A stretch of 11,013 bases of DNA from Bacillota bacterium (GTDB lineage: Bacteria; Bacillota_E; Symbiobacteriia; Symbiobacteriales; Symbiobacteriaceae): contig QGVE01000094.1 in assembly GCA_003242675.1 (NCBI GenBank), forward strand, positions 1 to 11,013, read 5' to 3'. The translations under genes were made by a program, and so were the position numbers. Shown here in pieces: positions 1-6,074 of this stretch (its first letter is position 1; each line of letters begins with the position of its first letter). Under the pieces are notes generated by a model. It did no database searches. It worked only from the letters and a program-made list of their open reading frames with translations, and was not told the origin of the DNA.

Positions 1-153
1 CTCCCGCGTGGTTTTTTCCGCTGTGTGCACGTCAAGCGGTTGCGACAGCCGCGCCGCGCCCCCGCACGGGGCTCTGCGACGCCCACGCAGGCCTTGCCGG
101 AGTGCCTGTCCGCGAGGGCAGCGGCACGGTCGAGGAGTGGCTAGCTCCACAGG
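1..153. other. left edge, no supportable gene
   Basis: I see no convincing coding sequence here. All frames open at the left edge give low-complexity Arg/Pro/Ala-rich translations without a recognisable motif. A rightward frame starting at base 3 stays open until about 230, and its middle looks slightly more protein-like, but it runs straight through the palindrome at 154-202, so I do not call it. A T-run at 11-16 and a GCCCC/GGGGC inverted repeat at 58-72 are the only local structures. Confidence 0.4.
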
Positions 154-202
154 CGCGCAAAACCTGCACTCCGCCCGGCGCGGCGGGTGCAGGTTTTGCG
201 CG
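154..202. repeat. long inverted repeat, copy 1 of composite repeat
   Basis: A 49-base hairpin. The outer arms CGCGCAAAACCTGCAC (154-169) and their exact complement (187-202) give 16 perfect pairs. After a one-base bulge, CCGCC (171-175) pairs with GGCGG (182-186), leaving a 6-base loop. The element is not followed by a T-run on either strand, so it is not a standard terminator. A second 49-base copy lies at 326-374. REP/BIME-like intergenic palindromes look like this, but the family is not one I recognise. Confidence 0.85.
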
Positions 203-228
203 TCATAAGCGCCCAAGTCGGCTATCTT

Positions 229-247
229 GATACCCCAGTGGGGTATC
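229..247. repeat. ACCCC/GGGGT palindrome, copy 1
   Basis: The arms GATACCCCA and TGGGGTATC flank a single central base at 238, giving a 9-bp-per-arm palindrome. Its TACCCC core starts exactly 28 bases after the end of the hairpin at 154-202. The same 28-base gap separates the second hairpin from the second palindrome at 403-416. It could be a protein-binding dyad or part of a mobile palindromic repeat. A one-base loop argues against a simple RNA hairpin. Confidence 0.7.
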
Positions 248-325
248 TTTGCGGCTCCTTGCCCGCCTGAACCTCACAGTTCGCGGTCCTCGACCCCCGA
301 TTCCAGCCCTCGCGACAGGGGTGAA

Positions 326-374
326 CGCGCAAAATCTGCACCTGCCTTCTGCGGGCAGGTGCAGATTTTGCGCG
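326..374. repeat. long inverted repeat, copy 2 of composite repeat
   Basis: A 49-base hairpin with 21 perfect pairs (326-346 with 354-374) around a 7-base loop. It shares the outer arm CGCGCAAAAYCTGCAC with the copy at 154-202. Where copy 1 has a C-G pair (163/193), this copy has T-A (335/365): a double change that keeps the pairing. The inner stem also differs in sequence (CTGCC/GGCAG here, CCGCC/GGCGG in copy 1) while remaining paired. Confidence 0.88.
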
Positions 375-402
375 CAACCGACCGTTCCAGGGGGCATCAA
401 CC

Positions 403-416
403 TACCCCATGGGGTA
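403..416. repeat. ACCCC/GGGGT palindrome, copy 2
   Basis: A perfect 14-bp palindrome, TACCCCATGGGGTA, lying 28 bases after the second long hairpin. Together with 229-247 it forms the second module of the composite repeat. It sits 45 bases past the thiolase stop in the direction of that gene, so a role in 3'-end formation cannot be excluded. Confidence 0.7.
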
Positions 417-432
417 CTTCCCGGACCCCATA

Positions 433-459
433 CCCCGCCCGGCGCCCCATGGGGCGGGG
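433..459 (-). terminator. possible 3' hairpin of the thiolase gene
   Basis: Immediately after the leftward thiolase stop codon, CCCCGCCC (433-440) can pair with GGGCGGGG (452-459). Alternatively CGCCCCATGGGGCG (443-456) folds as a perfect 14-bp palindrome. Neither is followed by a T-run on the minus strand. The inner palindrome repeats the CCCCA/TGGGG theme seen at 229-247 and 403-416, so it may belong to that repeat rather than act as a terminator. Confidence 0.3.
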
Positions 460-460
460 G

Positions 461-1645
461 TCAGTCTCCCACCCGCTCCACCACCATGGCGATCCCCTGG
501 CCGCCGCCGATGCAGAGCGTCGCCAGGCCGTAGCGGCTCTTCCGCCTCTTCATCTCGTAGAGCAGTGTGACCAGGATGCGCGTGCCGGAGGCCCCGATCG
601 GATGGCCCAGCGCGATCGCCCCGCCGTTCACGTTCACCTTCGCCATGTCGAACTGGAGCTCCCGCGCCACCGCCAGCGCCTGCGCGGCAAAGGCCTCGTT
701 GGCCTCGATGAGGTCGATCTGATCGAGCGTGAGGCCGGCCCTGGCCAGGGCCTTGCGGGTCGCCGGCACCGGTCCCATGCCCATGATGCGCGGCTCCACC
801 CCGGCCGAGGCGTAGGCGCGGATCACCGCCATCGGCGTGAGGCCCAGTTCCCGCGCCTTGTCGGCGGACATGACCAGCACCGCCGCCGCGCCGTCGTTGA
901 TGCCCGAGGCGTTGCCGGCCGTGACGGTGCCGTCGGGCTTGAAGGCGGGGCGCAGCTTGGCCAGGGCCTCGACCGTGGTGCCGAAGCGGGGGAACTCGTC
1001 GGTGTCGAACACGACCTCGCTCTTGCGGGTGCGCACGGTGACCGGCACGATCTCGTCCTTGAAGCGGCCGGACTTGATGGCGGCCTCGGCCTTCGCCTGG
1101 GAGGCCGCCGCGAAGGCATCCTGATCCTCCCGGGTGATGCCGTACTCCGCGGCGATGTTCTCGGCCGTGATGCCCATGTGGCAGTCCTCGAAAGCGCACC
1201 AGAGGCCGTCCTTGATCATCGTGTCGATGAGCTCGCCGTGGCCCATGCGGTAGCCCGACCGGGCCTGGGTGAGGGCGTAGGGCGCCATCGACATGTTCTC
1301 CTGGCCGCCGGCGACGACGATGTCCGCGTCGCCCGCGAGGATCGCCTGCGCCGCCAGGGCCACGGTCTTCAGGCCGGAACCGCAGACCTTGTTGATGGTC
1401 GTCGCGGGCACGGTCGCCGGGATGCCAGCCCTGAGGGCCGCCTGGCGGGCCGGGTTCTGGCCCTGCGCGGCCGTCAGGACCTGGCCCATCAGCACCTCGT
1501 CCACCATCTCCGGGTTGACGCCGGCGCGGTCCAGCACCGCGCGGATGACCGCCGCGCCGAGCTCGTGGGCCGGCACGGTGCTCAGCGTGCCGTTGAAGGA
1601 TCCGATGGCTGTGCGGGCTGCGGAGACGATGACCGCTTCACGCAC
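461..1645 (-). CDS. acetyl-CoA C-acetyltransferase (thiolase)
   Basis: This cytoplasmic thiolase, 394 residues, condenses two acetyl-CoA to acetoacetyl-CoA or performs the reverse cleavage. The length matches biosynthetic-type thiolases (about 390). All family landmarks are visible: the acylated nucleophile Cys88 in NKVCGSGLK, the NEAFAAQ motif, His348 in [14 protein letters not shown], and the second catalytic Cys378 in CIGGGQG. I chose the GTG at 1643-1645 because AAGGGGGG lies 8 bases upstream and the protein then begins [11 protein letters not shown], the usual thiolase N-terminus. The frame is open for 53 more codons upstream, but that part is Gly/Pro-rich and unlike the family. The gene stands alone: the aldo/keto reductase gene upstream on the same strand ends 349 bases away, and no partner for butyrate, PHB or ketone metabolism is present. 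The acyl-chain preference cannot be read from the sequence. Confidence 0.96.
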   Translation of the reverse strand: MREAVIVSAARTAIGSFNGTLSTVPAHELGAAVIRAVLDRAGVNPEMVDEVLMGQVLTAAQGQNPARQAALRAGIPATVPATTINKVCGSGLKTVALAAQAILAGDADIVVAGGQENMSMAPYALTQARSGYRMGHGELIDTMIKDGLWCAFEDCHMGITAENIAAEYGITREDQDAFAAASQAKAEAAIKSGRFKDEIVPVTVRTRKSEVVFDTDEFPRFGTTVEALAKLRPAFKPDGTVTAGNASGINDGAAAVLVMSADKARELGLTPMAVIRAYASAGVEPRIMGMGPVPATRKALARAGLTLDQIDLIEANEAFAAQALAVARELQFDMAKVNVNGGAIALGHPIGASGTRILVTLLYEMKRRKSRYGLATLCIGGGQGIAMVVERVGD

Positions 1646-1994
1646 CGAGACTGCCCCCCTTGAAGGTACTCGTTGGCCTCCTCCACCGCCCCCGGCGCCG
1701 CCGGGGCAGGCGCCGCTGCGGCCGGTTGCCGCATCCCGGCCGAGTGCCGGGAGCGGACAGAACCCGTGACCAGTGAGCGTTCCGCGGAACTCCTTACCTT
1801 TCATGTTACCCGTTAGATGAAATTGAGGCTACCCCAAAATGTCTGAAGGAACCTGTCGCGGATGTGCCAGCCCGGCTGTTGCCGGGACTCAGCGGAGGTT
1901 CGATCGCCTCTCCTTCAGCGCGCCAGGCCCTCCGGTCCCCCGCTGCGGGGGGTCCGGAGGGCCGAAGAGCCTCGGGCGCTGTCGGAGGAGCACA
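1646..1994. other. intergenic region upstream of the thiolase
   Basis: I see no gene here. The thiolase side contains two short GC hairpins, 1690-1706 (CCCCGGC/GCCGGGG, 3-base loop) and 1734-1752 (TCCCGGC/GCCGGGA, 5-base loop), within the likely 5' leader of the leftward thiolase mRNA. There is a perfect 12-bp palindrome GTTCCGCGGAAC at 1779-1790 and an inverted repeat TTTCAT-N12-ATGAAA at 1799-1822, which could be operator-like. No convincing -35/-10 pair was found. The aldo/keto reductase end holds the hairpin listed at 1926-1963. Confidence 0.5.
1926..1963 (-). terminator. hairpin after the aldo/keto reductase gene
   Basis: GGCCCTCCGG (1926-1935) pairs perfectly with CCGGAGGGCC (1954-1963). 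The inner CCCCCGC/GCGGGGG extends the stem to about 17 pairs with one bulge and a very short loop. It begins 31 bases after the leftward stop codon. No T-run follows on the minus strand, so intrinsic termination is plausible but not shown. It may instead stabilise the 3' end. Confidence 0.45.
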
Positions 1995-3172
<1,178 letters not shown>

Positions 3173-3907
3173 ATGCTCGTGACCGTGCTCGGCCGGTACT
3201 CTCCCTACGCGCCGGCGGGCGGCGCCTGCCCCGGGTTTCTCGTCCAGGCCGCGGGCGTCGCCCTCATGCTCGACGGCGGCCCCGGCACCGTCGCCCGCCT
3301 GCAGATGCAGGTCGCCGCGGCGGACCTGACCACCGTGCTGGTGTCCCACCTGCACCACGACCACATCGCGGACCTGCACTGCCTCCAGTACCTCATCGCC
3401 GACCAGGCGCCCGGGCGGGAGCCGCTGCCCATCTACGCGCCCGACCTGGCCACGCCTGACCGCCGCTGGCTGGAGCCCAGCAGTTTCGGTGCCAGGTGGA
3501 TTCGGCTCCTCCCCCTGCCGGTGGACGAGGGGATCACCTTCGGGCCGCTGCGGGTGACCTTCGCCCGCACGGATCACCCCGAACCGTGCTGGGCGATGCG
3601 CATCACCGACGGGCAGCGCACCCTCGTGTACACCGCCGACACCGGCGCCGGCATCGACCTGGCCCCCTTCGCCCGCGGGGCCGACCTGCTGATCGCGGAA
3701 TCCACCTTCGTCGCCGCCAACGGGCAGAACCGCACGGGGCACATGACCGCGGGCGAGGCCGCCGAACTGGCCCGGCGCGCCGGCGTGAAGCGGCTCCTGC
3801 TGACCCACTTCCTGCCGTCGACGCCGATCGCCGAGGCCGAGGCGGAGGCGCGGGCCGTCTTCCCGGCCGCCGAGGCGGCGGTGGAGATGCGGACCTACCT
3901 GGTGTGA
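3173..3907 (+). CDS. metallo-beta-lactamase-fold hydrolase (YhfI/RNase Z-like)
   Basis: A soluble 244-residue metallo-beta-lactamase-fold protein, the same length class as Bacillus YhfI. The zinc-binding signature SHLHHDH gives His59, His61, Asp63 and His64. Further ligands are His135 (TDHPEP), Asp156 (YTADTG) and His212 (LLTHF), so two metals can be bound. The segment GHMTAGEAAELARRAGV is typical of the RNase Z/phosphodiesterase branch, but I see no flexible arm for tRNA binding, so I do not call it RNase Z itself. The ATG at 3173 is preceded by GGGAGTGA about 6 bases upstream. It is separated from padR downstream by 283 bases containing a separate promoter, so it is probably monocistronic. 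The physiological substrate is unknown; a phosphodiester or lactone hydrolase role is inferred from the fold. Confidence 0.92.
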   Translation: MLVTVLGRYSPYAPAGGACPGFLVQAAGVALMLDGGPGTVARLQMQVAAADLTTVLVSHLHHDHIADLHCLQYLIADQAPGREPLPIYAPDLATPDRRWLEPSSFGARWIRLLPLPVDEGITFGPLRVTFARTDHPEPCWAMRITDGQRTLVYTADTGAGIDLAPFARGADLLIAESTFVAANGQNRTGHMTAGEAAELARRAGVKRLLLTHFLPSTPIAEAEAEARAVFPAAEAAVEMRTYLV

Positions 3908-3960
3908 CGGTCGAACCGCCGGTGGCCGGGCGCGGCGCGGGACTGGGACGAGCGCTCTCC

Positions 3961-3989
3961 TTGACGCCCTCCACCATAACAGCCATAAT
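3961..3989 (+). promoter_or_regulatory. sigma-A-type promoter of the padR gene
   Basis: TTGACG (3961-3966) and CATAAT (3984-3989) are separated by exactly 17 bases, each matching five of six consensus bases. They sit in a local AT-rich island within very GC-rich DNA, downstream of the hydrolase stop and pointing toward padR. The expected transcription start, near 3996, coincides with the palindromes at 3997-4013. This is the best promoter in the window. Confidence 0.78.
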
Positions 3990-3996
3990 TTAGGTG

Positions 3997-4013
3997 AGAT
4001 GTTCATCTAGATG
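3997..4013. promoter_or_regulatory. nested palindromic operator at the padR transcription start
   Basis: AGATGTTCATCTAGATG contains two overlapping dyads: AGATG-TT-CATCT (3997-4008) and the perfect 10-bp palindrome CATCTAGATG (4004-4013). Three half-sites therefore alternate in orientation directly downstream of the -10 box. Occupancy would block initiation, which suggests autorepression by the PadR-type protein; PadR proteins commonly repress their own genes. Which protein binds is inferred. Confidence 0.55.
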
Positions 4014-4190
4014 CACGCGGTTAACGCCCGTGCTGGTTCCCCGGCGTACCGGACCCTCCCCCGGAGCGAGGACGCCGGTGGCCCGGCGCAGCCCGGCGCC
4101 AGGGCACACAGCGATTCCACGCGTCCCCCACTGCCGCGCAAGGCGCCGCGGCGGCCACCACCATGCGAAGGAAGGGCGAGTGACGCAGCC
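4014..4190 (+). other. long 5' leader of padR
   Basis: From the predicted transcription start near 3996 to the preferred GTG at 4191 lies a leader of about 195 bases. The padR frame stays open across it from an ATG at 4011, but the translation (Pro/Arg/Ala-rich, no motif, no ribosome binding site) does not look like protein. A near-perfect tandem 10-mer GCCCGGCGC(A/C) occupies 4081-4100. I see no known riboswitch. Confidence 0.4.
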
Positions 4191-4604
4191 GTGGATCACA
4201 GACACCACCATCCCCATCACCACCCCCGTGATGGCCGGGGACGCGGCCGCCGGTGCGGCATGGGCCACATGTACCGGTTCGTCGAGCCCGTCGTGCTCTA
4301 TGCCCTGAAGCGCAAGGGCGAGAGCCACGGCTACGACCTGGCCGGCGTCGTGCAGGAGTGTGCCCTGACGGACGCCGAAATCGAGCGGGCCTCGCTCTAC
4401 CGGACCCTGAAGCAGCTGGAGGCCGGCGGCTACGTGACCTCCCGCTGGGAGGCAGACGAAAGCGGCCCCGCCCGCCGCCTCTACCGCCTGACCGAGAGCG
4501 GGGAGCGGTACCTGCAGGAGTGGGTGGACAGGCTGGACCGGCTGGCGCAGTCGATGGCGCGCTTCGTGCAGGAGGTGCGCAGCCTGGGGTCTGGCGGCGA
4601 CTAG
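4191..4604 (+). CDS. PadR-family transcriptional regulator with His/Cys-rich N-terminus
   Basis: A 137-residue DNA-binding repressor of the PadR winged-helix family. The core begins at MYRFVEPVVLYALKRKG, continues with SHGYDL, then the recognition region SLYRTLKQLEAGGYVTSRW and the wing ARRLYRLTESGERYL, and ends in a dimerisation helix (about residues 105-130). Ahead of the core lies an unusual basic tail with seven His in its first ten residues, then Arg/Gly repeats and CGMGH. I prefer the GTG at 4191, with AAGGAAGGG 14 bases upstream (rather far); ATG codons at 4260 and 4269 would give the bare core but have no ribosome binding site. Its promoter and a likely self-operator lie at 3961-4013. 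No transporter or other typical PadR target is adjacent. The effector is unknown; metal binding by the tail is a hypothesis. Confidence 0.88.
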   Translation: MDHRHHHPHHHPRDGRGRGRRCGMGHMYRFVEPVVLYALKRKGESHGYDLAGVVQECALTDAEIERASLYRTLKQLEAGGYVTSRWEADESGPARRLYRLTESGERYLQEWVDRLDRLAQSMARFVQEVRSLGSGGD

Positions 4605-4617
4605 CGCTCGGGAAAGA

Positions 4618-4659
4618 AGGGCGCCGGCGCCCGGCAGTACAGAAACGAGCCGGCGCCCT
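4618..4659 (+). terminator. hairpin immediately after padR
   Basis: AGGGCGCCGGC (4618-4628) pairs perfectly with GCCGGCGCCCT (4649-4659) around a 20-base loop, starting 14 bases after the padR stop codon. No T-run follows. It may be a first, weaker 3' structure ahead of the clear terminator at 4772-4802. Confidence 0.4.
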
Positions 4660-4771
4660 CGTGGAGCCCGGGTGGAGTGCCGTGCCCGGCGCACACCTGG
4701 AGGGGACCCACCAGATTGCAGACGCACCTCAAAGAGGGCCGACTCCAAAGCAGATTGCGGACGTAGCGAAA

Positions 4772-4802
4772 GGGCAGGGATCCCCACGCGGGATCCCTGC
4801 CC
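4772..4802 (+). terminator. rho-independent terminator between convergent genes
   Basis: A perfect 13-bp stem, GGGCAGGGATCCC (4772-4784) with its complement (4790-4802), around the 5-base loop CACGC. On the plus strand TTTTCTT follows within a few bases (4807-4813), giving a textbook terminator for padR. On the minus strand the stem is followed by TTTCGCT, so it may also serve the coiled-coil gene that ends at 4861. Confidence 0.8.
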
Positions 4803-4860
4803 GATGTTTTCTTGGCAGCCCCGTAACCTTCCACCTCACGGCTGTGCCGCCGTCCCGGGC

Positions 4861-5934
4861 TCAGCGCAGGCCGGCCCGGATCGTCAGCCGGCCGTCGCTG
4901 AGCTGCACGCCGGTCAGCGTGAGCGGCGAAACCCATGCGCTCACGTCGATGTCCAGGAGCCCGTCGGCCACGATCTGGGCGATGATCGCCTCGGGCACCC
5001 GGAACTCGCGCACCTGCAGGAGAGACGGCTCGAACCGCAGCTTGCCGTCGGGCAGCACGCGCAGGCCGCCGCTGATCTCCACCGGCACGTCGGCGAACAC
5101 GCCGGAGAGCACGAACGCCTCCTCTTCCCCCACCAGATCCACCCGCAGGTCGGCCAGCTCGTCGTAGTCGCCGAGGTACGCGTTGAGCCGCTCCTCGGTG
5201 ATGACGACCGTCGCCCCGGGCGGGAACAGGGAGAAGCGGATGTCGTCGGGCTTGAGCCCCGCCGTGCCCAGCTCCTGGAGGGCCTGACCGAGGGCGCCCA
5301 GGACGGGCAGGGCGCTCTGCTGCCAGTCGGCCTCCACCGCGGCCAGGGCCTTCTCCACGTCGGCCCGCTCCTCGCCGAGGCTCGCCAGGATGGCCTCCTT
5401 CTCCGCTACGGCCGCCTCCAGCTCCGCCACCTGGGCCTGCTGCTCGGCCCGCAGCCGGTCGGCCGCGGCCCGCGCCTCCGCGAGCCGCTCCGCCTGGGCC
5501 GCCAGCGCCACCTGCGCGTTCCGCAGCTCACGCGCCAGGCGGGCGTCGTAGGCCATGATCTGCTTCAGGGCATCGAGCCGCCAGAGGAAGTCGGGGAGCG
5601 ACCGGGCGCTGAACAGCAGCAGCCAGGGGCCGCGGTTCCCCTGCTCTCGGTAGTACCGCAGGCGCCGGCCGTACTGCTCCTTGCGCGCGGCCAGCTCATC
5701 TTCCAGCCGGGCCAGGTCCGCCAAGGCCTTCTCCTCCTCGGCCGCGACCTCGCGAAGGCGCGCCTCCAGGTCGGCCAGGGCGCTGCGCGCCTCCTCCAGC
5801 CGGCGGTTGAGCATGAACAGCTCCTGCAGCACCGCCTCGCGGTCGGGCGGGGCGGCGCCGGCCGGCCGCAGGACCGGGCCCGCCAGGAGCAGCACCATGA
5901 GGCAGAGCAGGCTCCAACGACGCGCTCTCCTCAT
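4861..5934 (-). CDS. secreted coiled-coil protein (PcsB/CwlO-like N-terminus) with C-terminal beta-rich domain
   Basis: A 357-residue exported protein of unknown function. Residues 1-28 form a signal peptide (basic start, Leu-rich core, AGA-A cleavage region). Residues 30-205 are a heptad-rich, Ala/Glu/Leu/Arg coiled coil broken at 103-128 by WLLLFSARSLPDFLWRLDAL, a segment typical of the PcsB/CwlO/EnvC-like helical domain of peptidoglycan hydrolase proteins and their regulators. Residues 230-357 are different: predicted strands, VVITEERLNAYL and LPDGKLRFEPSLLQV, resembling YpmS/DUF2993-type lipid-binding-like domains. No NlpC/P60, CHAP or M23 catalytic motif is present, so it is more likely a scaffold or regulator than a hydrolase. 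The ATG at 5932-5934 has AGGAG 7 bases upstream; an in-frame TTG at 5961 lacks one. It converges with padR. Envelope location is well supported, function is not. Confidence 0.82.
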   Translation of the reverse strand: MRRARRWSLLCLMVLLLAGPVLRPAGAAPPDREAVLQELFMLNRRLEEARSALADLEARLREVAAEEEKALADLARLEDELAARKEQYGRRLRYYREQGNRGPWLLLFSARSLPDFLWRLDALKQIMAYDARLARELRNAQVALAAQAERLAEARAAADRLRAEQQAQVAELEAAVAEKEAILASLGEERADVEKALAAVEADWQQSALPVLGALGQALQELGTAGLKPDDIRFSLFPPGATVVITEERLNAYLGDYDELADLRVDLVGEEEAFVLSGVFADVPVEISGGLRVLPDGKLRFEPSLLQVREFRVPEAIIAQIVADGLLDIDVSAWVSPLTLTGVQLSDGRLTIRAGLR

Positions 5935-6025
5935 ACGCCCCTCTCCTCTCGCCCGCGGCAACGTGCGCTCAGTTGTCTATACTACGGCCGCTCGGCCCTC
6001 TCCTGCACGGGCCCCGGGCGCGCCG

Positions 6026-6057
6026 CGGGGCGCTGCGCCCGGGGGCGCAGCGCCCCG
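6026..6057 (-). terminator. strong GC hairpin after the radical SAM gene
   Basis: GGGGCGCTGCGCCC (6027-6040) pairs with GGGCGCAGCGCCCC (6043-6056), and C6026-G6057 extends it, giving about 13 usable pairs with a tight loop. It begins 17 bases past the leftward stop codon of the radical SAM gene. No T-run follows, so it is terminator-like by position and stability only. The rest of the 140-base gap, down to 5935, should hold the promoter of the coiled-coil gene; TAGTAT near 5980 is a candidate -10 with a poor -35. Confidence 0.45.
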
Positions 6058-6074
6058 TCCCGCGCGTCGGTCGC

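Noticed and set aside
10..72. Possible third unit of the 172-base composite repeat (T-run at 11-16, GCCCC/GGGGC dyad centred near 65)
   Set aside because: The dyad falls near the expected position, but the hairpin arm that should occupy about 15-30 does not match the arm of the other two copies. One weak coincidence is not enough.
154..374. CRISPR array or attachment-site pair
   Set aside because: There are only two repeats, each a self-complementary hairpin, with one non-spacer-like interval and no cas, integrase or tRNA gene.
227..1663. A 478-codon plus-strand open frame across the thiolase and the repeat region
   Set aside because: It is antisense to a complete thiolase and runs through a palindromic repeat; there is no ribosome binding site or recognisable motif.
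1646..1804. N-terminal extension of the thiolase to the ATG at 1804
   Set aside because: The extra 53 residues are Gly/Pro/Ala-rich and unlike thiolases, while the GTG at 1645 has a good ribosome binding site and restores the family N-terminus.
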